A stretch of DNA of 64,000 nucleotides from Anadara kagoshimensis (Eukaryota > Mollusca > Bivalvia > Arcoida > Arcidae). The stretch covers positions 46,518,576 through 46,582,575 of the forward strand of contig CM037870.1 in NCBI GenBank assembly GCA_021292105.1. The letters run 5' to 3'. This document shows, one piece after another, positions 11,946 through 24,942 of this stretch. The notes under the pieces are model-generated. The model did no database searches and had not been told where the DNA came from. It worked only from the letters and a program-made list of their open reading frames with translations. A program made the translations under genes and the position numbers. Position 1 is the first letter of the stretch, and each line of letters opens with the position of its first letter.

Positions 11946-13094
11946 AATAGAAACAGGAGTTGTGCAGGGTAGGTTTTTAGCGTGTTATGCCATGCCTATA
12001 TCGTTGTTTGTTTAAGGTCTCTTACGATGGAAACCGTGACTTTCATTGCTTGGCGAAAGAACAATACTTATTTTCAAGCCTTGGTTAGATCTGGGTTGGG
12101 TTTTTTTACCCTCTCTCCCGACAAACAGAAAGAGTATTTAATGTGTTAATGAAGAATAACGAACTCGAAAACTCGAACAAAAATTACTCAACCTAGTTTT
12201 TTACTTGTAGCTATTGATTCTAGTTACATGATACTCCTACATTCATTTTGTTGCTGACTTTAATTGTTATACTAGACTTAATCAGGAGAAATTTGATGCT
12301 CTACATCATTAGGAAATTTAAATCCTTTCTTCATCTTGACTATTTCGATCAATGCTTAAATAGTCAACTTTATCAATAACTTGTAACTAAGCTTATCCCA
12401 GATTTCATTTACTACTCTTCTAGTTTCAGATATAGATTACGTTTAATACTGGGATTTAGACAACGATTGTACGATGAAGATTTCGATCCTTAGTGAGTCT
12501 AAGATACAGAAAGTCTATTTAAAACTATCCTCAAATCGCCTTAATCGATGTTATAAGCATATTTTGTGTGTAATATCATTGTACTCGTTGACAGATATAT
12601 GCATGATCATTAGTTTACTGTTACTTAAATCAGTGGTGTGTATTGGTTGATTACAAAAAGTAGAGTGAAGTTTTAAGCTTCAGTCAATATTCTTTCACTT
12701 ATAGAAAGTGCGGTCAGTTCTGAAATTGTAAATAAACCGAATAATCTGGAAAAACCCAACTACCTTTGACAAATGAACTGAAAATTTCAGAGTGAGATTC
12801 TATGCAATGAGAGGGGTTATGATGCGTTAATTGGCGTTAGTCTACTCGACTACTGAAGCCCAGTTTAAAGTGGCGAGAGCCTACTACCACAAACCCGAAA
12901 AGATACTATTTTGGCATCCCATATAGTGTCCATCAAGGTTCAGTTTTTTGCACAACTTAGCAAAAGGCTTAGGTGAGCCATTTCGATCTATCTCTGTCCG
13001 TTGAGAGCCGTGTGTAAACTTTTTCACATTTTAGACGTATTTTAAGTCTGTTTTCAACTCCTTATCTTTTTTCGTTATTCCATCGATATGAATA
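11946..13094. other. AT-rich DNA, no gene seen
   Basis: No coding stretch or repeat supported. This part is slightly less AT-rich than its surroundings. Confidence 0.5.
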
Positions 13095-13440
13095 ATTTTA
13101 TATAGGAACATTTACATGGGTTGCTATAGTATAGGACTGTGCTGTACATCATTCAGTAGTATAATGCCTTATATGGAATCGGTATTTTTTGGTAAAAGAC
13201 ATTTACTGAGCTAAACATGATGTAGGACTGTTCTTCATTCAGTTGTATATTAGCTCGGATCGGCTTCTTTGATATAGGAACATTTACATGGGTTACCATG
13301 ATATAGGATTGTCTTCATTTCGTTATATAAAAACTTTAATGGGATCGGCTTCTTTGATATAGAAATATTTACATGGTTACCATGGTATAGGACTGTTCTT
13401 CATTTCGGTTGTATTTAATAACTTTAATGTGATAGCCTTG
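13095..13440. repeat. Tandem repeat of about 88 bp, about four units
   Basis: AACATTTACATGGGTT recurs near 13108 and 13279, with eroded copies near 13195 and 13365. Each is followed by TATAGGACTGT, CATTCAGT and GGATCGGCTTCTTTGATAT blocks. The units are clearly related but diverged, so the array is old. Confidence 0.8.
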
Positions 13441-15630
13441 CATCGATCACTTAAAAGTTCTGCTCGTCGCTCCATAAACCATTGTAATTTAAATACAAAA
13501 TTACTGCAAAACACTATATTTATAAAATACATTAGCATTTGGTGATATTGTACAGTTAAAATGACAAATGGGGGAACTTTAACATTGTGTAGAAATTGTT
13601 TTACATAAATATACCTTACAAAGACTTATATGCTATTATTACAACAGAAATCGATAACAAAATCAAAGTCAAAATACATTTGGTCAAATTGGGATTGGTA
13701 AAGAAAGTAGGCTATATGCGAATGGTAACTTATAGTGGATTGCTCTTTACAAAAATACAATAAGTGCTTTCCATTTTTTATTTATGTTTTTACTGATTTA
13801 TATAGAAAAAGTTATTGGTATGGTTTGTTGGTTAAAGAATTTAACGTTTGGGATAAGAAAAAGTGGTTAACCTTTTATATATCTGTACCATACATCAACT
13901 TGAGACAGAAAACGTTAGTACTGGTGAAATGGTTCCTGACAAACATCATAGATAACTGAGAACAACAAAAGTAATAAAAAAATAACAAATATCAGACAAA
14001 GACAAAAATAATCGAGACAAAACAAGGTCGAAATAGCGTTATGGTGTGTGTTTCGCTCTTCAGTTTCTTTCACTTTTACTGAGGTGATGAGGTCTGAAGT
14101 GGTGTAGGAAACAAGATTAACACCGGGAAAAACTACCCAACATTCGGCAAACTAATTGACAAAACAAACTTTCTCACTTTAGGATCTACGCAAGTGGGGT
14201 TTAAACCTAAGAGACGAGGGACTAAGTGGTCTAAGCGCGGAAATTAACCATTTAGCCAACGAGTCATCTAAAAATAACAGCTATGAGAATCTTACTTAGT
14301 TTTATTATATAATGAGCAAACGGAGTCGAGTCCAGCAGTGTAATTAATTTCCATCAAGTTGATTACAATCAATATCTATTAAAGAAATTACCAACATCTT
14401 TTAGTCTTAAGATGCAAAGAATTAAAAATTGTTTTCTTGGAAAAAGCAACTTCGACGCACAATTGATATTGACAACAGGGAGTGGATATTATATTTTTCA
14501 CATATTGGCTACTCAATTATTTACAACACATGTGGACATATTTTTTGATATTATATCGAGTGCCCGTCCACATTCGGCAGTTTATAATTTGTATTATCTG
14601 TATATAATTATCTTCTTTACTTGTTCATTAGTTTGTGGTTTCTTGTTCTAGATCATAGTTGCTGCAGCTAACATCAAGTTTTAGATACAAAAGTTACTTG
14701 ATCTAAAATTAAATTGGAAGTTTATAACGAGTAACATTTAAGAAGCGATTGTTCATATGTCATATATACTGTATATTATAATAATCTTTACGCTATTTAT
14801 CTCATGTGCATATCACGAACTGGAATTTTCCTTTTCAAAGAATGTTTTTATTAAATCTAAAAAAATTACTAATCACTGGATTACTAATAAGTCTGTTTTA
14901 TCTCGTGTGTCTATATATTTGATTAAATTTTTTGGTTTAAAATCGTGATATCGCAAGATATCGATTACATAATATCTTCTTCGGATCGAAACTGTGCCAG
15001 CAAATTTCTATATCACAGAAGATAATTTCGTGTTTGATATTATTAGATATATTGATATTTATATTGATGTGTGAATTCATGTACAAAGTTCAAAGTTATA
15101 AGACTTGTTAGGCATTAGAAAAGATTAAGGAAGACCTTTTGGTGCATTCAACCTGCCTTAAACTTGAGAGACTTGTGAAAGGCTTGTTCTTTTGTGCAAA
15201 TCGGTACTTGTAAAGGATGTTCTATACAAATAATCGGTAACAAGAAAGACATGAAGACAACACAGAGTAATCAATATTTGAAAACATTTACCGATTATTA
15301 TGTTTGTTTTTCACTTCATCCATTATCTTTTTTTTACTTTAGAAGATAAAGATGCCACATAACGGATGGAGATTGACAATTGTTCACCAGAAAAGTATTT
15401 ATCATTTTAATCTATTACAGAGCTAAACGTTGTTTAAGCAAAGGAAGTAATCATGAAATGTTTGTTGATAATCACCTTGATCTATTGTTTAGTATTTGCG
15501 TACAAACTATACATCAAGGAAACTTAAGAAAGCAGAGTTAATCCTATTTTAATCCATTGAGAGTCTCAATTACCGTTTAGCTATTTCACTATATATTCAT
15601 GTATAGCCAAGTCGTTGTTTTCGTTGTATG
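13441..15630. other. AT-rich DNA, no gene seen
   Basis: Open frames at 14412-14651 and 14757-14948 on the plus strand are hydrophobic by composition, being T-rich. They show no signal-peptide context, homology or splice evidence I can defend. No repeats were noted. Confidence 0.5.
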
Positions 15631-15860
15631 AAACACAAACACACCATTCTATGTCCAAACCACGATCCGCAAAGCAAATTCAAACCTTTGTAAACTGGCG
15701 AATTAAGTTTGATCGACCACCAGGTAAGCGAGACTGGGTGCTACGGAGGAGTAAGCACCTAATGTCTTAGACGAAAACAGAAACGCGCCAAACCGTAAGA
15801 TCAAAGCTTAGAAATAAAGAATGTAGAAACAAGTATAAAAATGAACCTCAATATTGGTTT
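15631..15860 (+). repeat. Family A, 5' two thirds
   Basis: The ACACAAACACACCATTCTAT start, the CATGTCC-like block and an intact GGTGCT / AGCACC hairpin (15737-15759) are present. The copy fades out after the AATAAAGAATGTAG block. Confidence 0.75.
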
Positions 15861-15895
15861 CTAGTTTTAATTAGCGAGCTGGATTTGCATTGACA

Positions 15896-16110
15896 GGTAT
15901 CCGATTAGCTCATTCGGAAGATAGTCCTTCTAGTATAAGAAAGGTAGGAGTTTAATTCTCGTTTTAGCACTGCATCTTTTTCTTTTCCTGATACAAATGA
16001 GGACTTGACTGAGCCTTGGAAATTGACAATCAAATGTTGGTACCATGGTGGTTTCGATTCAATGCAGTTCAATCTAAAAGAGGAAGGTAGGAGTGAGGTG
16101 GACTTTTTTC
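15896..16110 (+). mobile_element. tRNA-derived SINE (degenerate)
   Basis: An internal pol III promoter is visible. Box A-like TTAGCTCATTCGG at 15905-15917 and box B-like GAGTTTAATTCTC at 15948-15960 have the normal spacing of a tRNA gene. They frame a weak anticodon arm (CCTT and AAGG flanking the loop). The head is followed by TAGCACTGCATC and then a body with CAATCAAATGTTGG. It is too eroded to be a working tRNA gene. The 3' limit is uncertain and no tail repeat was seen. Confidence 0.55.
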
Positions 16111-17097
16111 CGCTGCATTTTTTCCTTTCCTACTTTTTTTCTTGTCATTTCTCTTTCGTTCTTTTATGCAATATGTTTAGGTTACATTTGCCATTGTCAA
16201 CTACAAATAACCGTTATTCCATTACGTTACTGGTACTTCGTGTTAATTGGTATAGTCACGCTTATTTTTTAAGTTAATGGAAATTTCATCACTTATTATT
16301 TAAAATTTCTATAGCAATTATCATGAAATTTATTTTTTTCTATTTCAAATTCTATCTATTGTTTGTAATGTTTTGATTAGTGGCAGAATTGATGTGTTTT
16401 AGTGGCATGTAAATAGATCTGTTATATCCTGTATTTAAATAATTGATCAGCACCTGTAATTTAGTGCTTATTGATAGCAAAGTTACGTAATATTATCTAT
16501 TTTGGCCATCCGTATTTTATTGTAACGATTTTTGGATTGATTTGAAAAAGCATTTCCATACCGTTGTTTAACTAAAAAAATTTTAAGCTAGGCAATATGA
16601 TTTCAAATAATCTTGTTTTTTGCAGTGTGTCATATGAAACATATGGATTTTGTGGCTTGACAAATTGGTTTTACATACATGATGTTTACTTTCTGTTGTT
16701 ATGTGTTTAAAATGTCTTTTGGGAAAAATTTCTTCACTCACAGTCAATGCACAAAATTTGAATCATTGAACATACACACATTATGTATAAAATAAATCAA
16801 CTTTAAAAGTTCAGATGTTCACTTAAAAAAATTAAAAAACACAAATTTTTAAAGAATTTTTATACATTCATGTAAAGATGCATTAAATGGTTATAAAATC
16901 GGTTCATGTATATCGACTTTGCTGTAGTTATGCAATTCAATGCGTCACTTAATTACCTATTTTGTCATTTACCACGACTGACTTCCTTTTATTTGAACAT
17001 TAATTTAAAAGTGCTTTATATACGTACTTTTAAATGTAAAACTAATATGTTGCTACTGTTATAATTGTGATAGGGTTCATATTAGACGTCACTGGTT
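16111..17097. other. AT-rich DNA, no gene seen
   Basis: No feature supported. A T-rich open frame at 16005-16277 overlaps the SINE body and is not a gene. Confidence 0.5.
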
Positions 17098-17355
17098 GTA
17101 CAAATCCAATCCCAATAATGAACCTTTTTTGAAAAACTGATAAACTAAGTCAAACATGTGAAAATTCACCAGGAGAGTAGTTCTGGTGCTCCGGAATCGT
17201 AAACACTTCTCTCTAGCTAGCTACACCGTCACGTGTAAAATCAAGATTGATAAAAAAATATGAAAGAAACATGAAATTACGTCCAACATAACTTGGATAC
17301 ATTATCAATAACATTGACACCAACGACATTGTTACGGCGGCTAAAAAAGCTTACC
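17098..17355 (+). repeat. Family A copy
   Basis: It carries CAAATCCAATCCCAATAATG, CACCAGGAGAGTAGTTCTGG, GTGCTCCGGAATCG, a CGTCACGTGTAAAATCAAG block and an ACATTGTTACGGCGGC end, in the family order. The right arm of the hairpin has decayed. Confidence 0.75.
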
Positions 17356-17907
17356 AACCTACATTAACCTACTCCATTCTATACCATTTTGACCTTAAAT
17401 ATAGTGTCGGCAGCTTTTATTTTATCTTATTTTATTACGTCGTTTTATATTGTCTACAGCCATATACATGTTTTCAGTAGCTACAAATTGCTTACAGGGT
17501 TTGTACAACCAGACCACAATCAATCATCAAGCAGTAAATTAAGATTTCTCATGTAAACACAACAATATATAATAACATGCTGTGTATTCTATCGTGCATA
17601 CTAACACCTTTTTATAACAATGTGAAATCCCTCATGGTGATTTATGAACGTCTAATTACATCCGCTGTTTAGTGGTCATTTCGACGATTATGCCTGGATT
17701 TTAACATTAATTTCCTGAATGATAACTTTCCAGTAGACAGAATCATACCGTGATTGAAAACATAAACAAACTGATTTATTGTCGAATGACGTTTAGGTAC
17801 AAGTTATAAATAATCAGTTATATTTATTTTGAAAGTTTAGGTACAAGTTATAAGAGATCACTTATGTTTATTTCTGAAAGTTTTGTTTATTGCAAGCCTA
17901 GGATTAT

Positions 17908-18165
17908 TAAAACCCTCAAAAAGGGGTATGACCCCGTCATCTTAATATTGTTGATAAGTATAATGTCTCCAAATCACCATGGATATATTTGACGTCCAAT
18001 AGTTCCATGTTCCTTTCATTCCTAATTTTGATTACACGCGTGGTAGGTGTAGCTTACTTAACAGCAAGTTCTTAACCTTCCTGACACCCCCCCCCCCCCG
18101 GTCCAATTTCCCTGATTTTCAAAGTTATAACTTTGGTTTTGAATTGTGGTTTGAACAGGGAATGA
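17908..18165 (-). repeat. Family A copy, with poly-C tract
   Basis: This is an almost complete copy on the minus strand, from TCATCTTAATATTG at its 3' end to the TTGTGGTTTGAACAG block at its 5' end. At the place of the CCGGAGCACCC loop it has a run of about 13 C residues (near 18086-18098), a replication-slippage expansion of the hairpin arm. Confidence 0.78.
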
Positions 18166-19244
18166 TATTTTTGTTGTTGTTATTTTTCTTCTGTGAGTTT
18201 TGTTTTTCTAAATCTAATAATGTTTCCATTTCTGATAGCTTTAATAACCAATTGCTACCAGTTTTTGAGAAATTCTTCTGAAAAAAAGATACTTTAAAGT
18301 AAAAAATTATAGAAATTCGGCAAATTATTATTTTAAATTCGTGGAAACCTGGAGGTGCTTGATCTGCATATCATTCCACAGAGAATAGCTCGTACATGTT
18401 CTTAATTATCATTTGCATCACGAAAGAAGCTTTTATATATGAAAATTAAAACAGAACTTGTAACAGATGTTTATAATAATAAATAATAATACATTTTCAG
18501 TTTTTGATTTGTATAGAAAAATATGAAAATGAAAAATAGTGTATATAAATAAATGTACTTTTCAACTGCCAAAAATGTATAATGCCACAATAATTCTTAC
18601 ACGCTTATTTACTTTTCATTTGGTATTTTTTCAAATTTAGTGGTTTTATGATATATGTAGTTTGATTTGCTGAATTAGTAATATAAACCCAAATGGTAAT
18701 ATTGGCGTAATTTTGACCATCCAGATACGGTATATACATGTACAGATAAAACCACACAGTAATTCTTTAAATCAAGGCCCATATTACTCTTACTTAAAGA
18801 ATACAATTATGCTGAAGAGAGATAAATTATACCAAGCATATGAACGGTCATTGGCATGATTTTATGATAGCTCATGATCAGAGTCACACCAAATGTGTTC
18901 AGAATGCATGTATAATATATTAATATCTATCTTTAGCTACCTGGCAGTGATACAAATGTATAAATCAATGTAGCCAGACATTACGTGACCGATTCCTCAA
19001 TCAATCACAGGTAATTAAGTGTTGATGGTCTCATAAAAGCACAATGAAAAGTTTGTCTCGACATCGTGTATATTTACATTGCCGCCCATTATTCTATATA
19101 GCACGTTGCACAACATCGAAGCCCAATATTATAGTTGGCAATTCACGGGTAAGCGTGTAACAATACGATAAAATCCACTGTCCATTGCCAAACTGTATTT
19201 GATATTATGATATTATGCAATATGGTAAACATTGACTTTTGATA
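18166..19244. other. AT-rich DNA, no gene seen
   Basis: No coding or repeat feature supported. Confidence 0.5.
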
Positions 19245-19360
19245 TAATCACACACAACAATTCATGTCCATGTCTAAACCAAAATCCCAAAAGCAAGGTA
19301 AAAACTGAAAACTTGCAATTAAACACATAAAATTCCATGTAATAAAAATTTGAAAGGGAC
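19245..19360 (+). repeat. Family A, 5' fragment
   Basis: Only the first part (CATGTCCATGTC, CCAAAATCCCAAAAGCAAGG, AACACATAAAATTCCATG) is recognisable. It then jumps to a GAAAGGGACATAGAAC block from the 3' half. Confidence 0.65.
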
Positions 19361-20400
19361 ATAGAACTTTATTTATTCTTTTAATCAACTGACAAAAAAT
19401 TGCATTTTTTCCTGTACAAGGAATATCGAGCACACACACAACCATACACGTGGATATAATAATATCGGCATACACGTGTAAAAGGAGAATTTTTTGTATA
19501 TTCTATATTTTAAAGTGACTGAAAAACACAAAAGACTCATTAAAGTAATTAGGTACATTGACTTTAAACATTACTTTTTAAAAATTAACGTGAAGGGATT
19601 ATAAAAAAGCATTTCTAATGATTCCCTGTAAAATACCATCAGTTATGTGGGTTTTTAAAATATAATTCATACGGGTCGTAGCATACATATAGCCAATGTT
19701 TTAAATTGTTATAATGAACACTACTTATGCGGTTCAAACTTTAGAGGTTTGAGGTGATGGTATCAAACAGAAACTCATATTGTTGGTACCGATTATCCAC
19801 TAACAATTAGAACATGTAATCATTTTCCCGTATTTAAATAATGAATCTTACAACATCTTTAGGAATTAACTAAATGTGTTCAACTGGTTTCTATATCTCA
19901 TGACATAAATAGGCACTTATTGCAACAGTAAAGATGAGACTGAATACCAGTATATGTGTTTTTTGAAACATCATTTTTTCAAATGTGATACCTTATGAGG
20001 TGTGTGAAGGAATTGAAAAATAAAATGTCCAAGGTTTAAATTTATAAGAGAAAGTATAGAACGTTAAATTAAATGTGTTTTGAACTTCATGGATATAGTT
20101 GCATCACAACAATAGACCCCAAGCTACAACGTAAAAAGGAAAGATACAAACATACATATTGCGTCAAGTCATTGACGTATCTCATTCATATTTCTGACCA
20201 CTTTCCGAACAATACTATTTAATTAATCAGAAGCCATAGCGTGACTATTTTCGATAATAACCTTTTCTTGATTAGGAGCGGCGAGTTTGTGTTCCGACGG
20301 ATATGTACTTGTAATGTGCGTAAATACACGAACAATACTAGTATTACGGTCGTTAACATCCAAGAATAAATAAGTTTAAAAAAGTACCGCACCTATTCAT
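19361..20400. other. AT-rich DNA, no gene seen
   Basis: No feature supported. The short minus-strand frame over 19248-19475 crosses the family A fragment and is not a gene. Confidence 0.45.
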
Positions 20401-20715
20401 AGTCAAAAACAAACATGCAAATCCATTTCCAAATCAGAATCCCAAAACATAATAAAAACCTTTGAAACCGGCAAATGAAATTAAACACGCGAAATTCCAC
20501 TTGACAAGTGAAACCGGGTGTGCCGGAAAAGTAATCATCTCTGAGCTAGCTACACCCGCCACGTGAAGGGTATTACAGAAAAAAGTAAGTACCTACTGTC
20601 TAGCAAGTAGCGTGTTATCAAAATTGAGAGAATGAAAGGAACATGGGACGTCAAAATATCCAGGGTAATTTTGGACACAGAGACATCATATTGATAAACA
20701 AGATTGACAAGTACC
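20401..20715 (+). repeat. Family A copy, left arm of an inverted pair
   Basis: All the main blocks are present: AAAAACAAACATGCAAATCC, AAGTGAAACCGGGTGTGCCG, AGCTAGCTACACCCGCCACG, GGGACGTCAAAATATCC and GGACACAGAGACATC. There is a small internal duplication near 20575-20620, where GTAAGTACCTACTGTCTAGC repeats the segment just before the CACGTG block. Confidence 0.82.
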
Positions 20716-20724
20716 TAAACTCCT

Positions 20725-20875
20725 TAATAGTACCCTTCCGGAGCACCCAGTCTCACTTCCCTGGTAAAAGTTCACCTGTCTAACCTGACTTGTCAGTTCC
20801 AAAGTTTTTACTTTGCTTCTGGATTGTGATTCGGACATGGATAAGTATGTTTGTTTTTGATGGTTTGAACAATAG
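20725..20875 (-). repeat. Family A 5' part, right arm of an inverted pair
   Basis: This is the first 150 bp or so of family A on the minus strand, from the CCTTCCGGAGCACCCAGTC block to GTATGTTTGTTTTTGAT. It faces the copy at 20401-20715, so about 130 bp can fold back on each other. Confidence 0.82.
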
Positions 20876-21118
20876 CTAAGTCATAAATAAACGAAAAAGG
20901 TACACGAGAGGATAATGAATGACCTGACAATAACCGAGACTTTAACAGAAAATCACCTTACAAAGCCAGTAATTAGAGGTACATTTGTGTCTGTTTAATG
21001 TGACTTTAAAACCTTAGTTTTCAGTAGGCGTTCGATTGACTTTTTATGCAGGATAACATATGTATTGATGTGTTTATTAATTACGCATTCTACTTACCGG
21101 CAACGTTTGAATTATTAA

Positions 21119-21373
21119 CTTGCTCTTAATGCGTTTTGTGAAACATGCGAACGTATCATAGATGAAAGGTATGCTCTAAGGAGATTTTCACGGCTTATTA
21201 ATAATAATGATTATGTAGACCTGACAATTGATAATCAGATTTTAACAGGATTACGTGATGAAATACAGAAATTGACAGCTGGAAAACAAACCCAGAACAG
21301 CAATGAACTCTATACAACACTAGAAACACGACACAAAATGGGTATTAAGACCCCGCTGATTATAACAATATGA
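21119..21373 (+). CDS. Unrecognised coding-like open stretch
   Basis: Eighty-four codons are open without an early ATG. The product is rich in charged residues and looks like a folded helical protein segment: acidic and basic residues alternate (ERIIDERYALRRF, VDLTIDNQ, LRDEIQKL), unlike the T/F/I-rich noise frames elsewhere. The DNA composition is also more balanced. It ends at TGA near 21371. The lack of a start suggests an internal or last exon, or a decayed gene fragment; coding-like character may extend upstream. I do not recognise the family and assign no function. It may be a host exon or part of an old element. Confidence 0.3.
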   Translation, partial: LALNAFCETCERIIDERYALRRFSRLINNNDYVDLTIDNQILTGLRDEIQKLTAGKQTQNSNELYTTLETRHKMGIKTPLIITI

Positions 21374-23929
21374 TTAGATGAATTCTAGTAATAAAAGCAA
21401 CTGTCCTATTGATGATAAAAGTCTATCACCAGTTGGATATGATTATAACTAATATTTTGTTTTGTTGTTTTTTTAATTATATTTGTTTTGTATACGGTGT
21501 CCGTATCAATATTCATTAATCAATGATGCATGTATGTACAATGTAATTATTGTTAAAATTGGAGGAAAAAATTGCTCTTGGCAATAACGAACGTAGAAAG
21601 ATCACCAAGATGAAACAACCTGACAGGACAAGGGGAAAAACGCATATCGGGATCACTGATAACAAAATTTCGATTTTTGACGGGTTCTAGATTACGTGTC
21701 CAGTGGTTCCGTTAAATTAATTCTTAGGAGTAAAACATCACGATTATATGATGCAAAAGTATAATATTTATATCCTATGTGTCAGATGGATAAACAAAAA
21801 GTATCAGTCTACTCAATTAAACCATCCATATGTCGAAACAAATTAATATCTCGTCGTGTTATGAACTTACATTATGAAACACGCGCGATTTGTTTTAACT
21901 TCTTTCGTTACATGAATAAATAAAATAAAAAATACTGTTTTATAAGACGAAACGGTTTATAGCATAAACAGAATTTGAATCTATGGTAACTGTCTGAAAA
22001 AATATGTTTGTTTATTGTGTAGACAATACCAGACGGAATGGTAGATTTAAAATTTTTGCGATACTGACTGTTTAAATACTAAAAAAAAACTGTAAAATAT
22101 GGATTTTAGATTTATCTAATAAACTGTTTGTCTGCCTACTGCGTGTTTTAGATGGGTTTTTACGTCTATTTGACAAAAAATGTTACGAACTTATAATTTA
22201 AGCGTAAAGCAATGTTTCACTATATATAATCTTTAACATTTTATAAGCAGACACTGGATTTAGGAAGACTAACATGCGATTAAAGGCGATTCTATTTTAC
22301 AATTCTTGTACCAAGAATGCTTTGTTAATTCATGCATCTTAAAAACATGTAGTCATCATGTAATGGAAAATAGCTTAACACCGGATATCTGTTTACACTT
22401 AAAACTTAAATATAATCAACAATGATATTTTGAATGAAAACATCTAGTGTTTGTGTTTAGTCTGGAAACAATTTACAGGTATAAAACGTAATTATAAATA
22501 GATTATATAATGATTTTAAGAAAACTTTATTTAACTTACTTCAAGATGTATTTGTCATGTTAAGAAACAAAAAAATCAATCCAATTCAATATTTTACTAT
22601 AGACCTTTATAATTTATAACCTATTTAATTTTCCTTTGTATTAATGCATTATTTGAATTTGCGCATCTTACAAACATACGAAACTGTTACAAAAGTAAAA
22701 CCTTTCAAAACGTTGCCGTAAATACAGACAAGTTATTAAGCCAGAAAAACAAACAACAGATCTCAAATTAAGATTGATTAGTATTGGTACTTTAAATATA
22801 ACCACCCATTATACAATCTTTTATATTGATATCTGTACAAGTTCTTGTTTTACTATGGCAACCTATTTGATTATATAAAATAAAGTTTGTTTAATGGAAA
22901 ACATACTTTGTTTTGCCAGGAAAATCCATAGAGATACATATCGCATGTTGTGAATCACATGAGAAACAAGAACCATTGCAAATATTTACAAATTGATATC
23001 AAACAAACAAACCGCGAAGCCTTTAAAACACGTATTTAACAATAGCTTGAAGAACAAAGACGGATGAAATAAGAACATACAATAAGTCAAATATCTAAAC
23101 ATCTTATGATAAAGCTACTAACTCGCAGGTGTAGGTCATAATTACAAAGTGGTACCCGGTGATCATAATTTGATAGAATAAGGGATTCGGCATAAGGAAA
23201 GTACTTATAATAATGTCAAAAACTTATCCAGTGGTGTGATGTGATGCAAGTATTGTTGCTTCATTCAATTCAGACAATACCTCGTTGTATTGGAAATGTC
23301 TATTTAGTAATTCATTTAGCTTTACGTGAAAATAAATTTATAATTTAATGTTTTTAAATTTCCTGCAAGATCACGCATTTACAATAAGAAATGCAATTTA
23401 ATAATATTTTTAATAATCATTCTGAAATTTACACCATCGAGCAAAATGTAACTTCGTTTTCTGTCAAAAAAGTTAATATGATTTTTCTAAATACTTTAGT
23501 TTGTAGTAAAAACTATTACTCTTACGCGAAAAAGTTAAATTTTAACCAAACATATAGAGAAATTAAACCATGATGGTTATAATACACGCATTTATTAATT
23601 ATTTTATTATCTATTATTAACAGTTATAAGATCACTGAAACAAAGTAACAATGTGATTAGAGAAGATAAAGTTACAAATAAAAGCTTACCTTTTCCTTCT
23701 TTAACTGTACATAGTCAACCAATGATCAATAAATCTCCACGATAGAGTATTGCTCTATTAACAGCTTAAAAAGCTGATATACATCCTTCCACTTGAAGAT
23801 TGGACTTGTATATGAACGCCACAAGCAATACCAAATCAATAAAAAGCAGCTGAAAATAAGCTCATGAATAATTAACTAGTAAACAGCGAGACAGCTCAAA
23901 CAGCACACGCTAAATTAACTGATATCTTG
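21374..23929. other. AT-rich DNA, no gene seen
   Basis: Nothing can be supported here. The 60-codon frame at 23391-23573 is AT-rich and without context. Confidence 0.5.
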
Positions 23930-24901
23930 TATAACTGGTCGGGACATTTTTTTCGATGTTACAATGCTCCATGCGACTACGAAAAGTAGTGTTTGTTTAT
24001 AACGCTAATTTAACTGATATCTTGTTTAACTGGTCGGGGCATTTTTTCGATGTTACATTGCTTCATGCGACTACGAAAAGAAGTGTTTGTTTATAACGCT
24101 AATTCAACTTATATTTTGTTTAACTGGTCGGGACATTTTTCCGATGTTACAATGCTTAATTAAGTTGTAAATGACCTGACAGTTTCAATGCCGTGTTTGT
24201 TTTCAATTGACATCTTTTTTAGATGGCCGTGATAAATTTCTTTCCAGACAGTTCCAACAGTGTGTTTGGTTATAATGCCAATTTAAATGATATGTCGTGT
24301 AACTGGTCGGGACAATTTTCTTGATGCTCCAATGCTTCATACTAGGTCTTTGGTATAAAGTTGTAAATGACAAGACAGTCCCAACGCAATGTTTATTTAT
24401 AACGCCAAATTGACTGATATCTTGTTTAACTGGTCGGGACATTTTTCCGATGTTACAATGCTTAATATGAAGTCTTTGGTATCTACTTGTAAATGACCTG
24501 CCGGTTTTAATGCCGTGTTTGTTTTCAACTGACATCTTTTTAGATGGCCGTGATAATTTTCTTTCCAGACAGTTCCAACAGAGTGTTTGGTTATAATGTT
24601 ATAATGCCAATTTAACTGATATGTCGTGTAACTGGTCGGGACATTTTTCTTGCTGTTCCAATGTTTCATACAGCGTCTTTGGTATTTAATGACAAAACAA
24701 ACAAGACAATTACAATGCCGTTTTTATAACGCCATTACAACCATTCAACTAATGTTTTGTTCAACCTGCCGGGATATTTTTATATTTTTCTTGATGTTTC
24801 AATGCTTCATGTGAGCTCTTAGATACCTAGACCGTTTCAACACCGTGTTCTGCAATCAACTGATATCTTGTGTAACTGATCATGACAATTTTCCTGATGT
24901 T

Positions 24902-24942
<41 letters not shown>

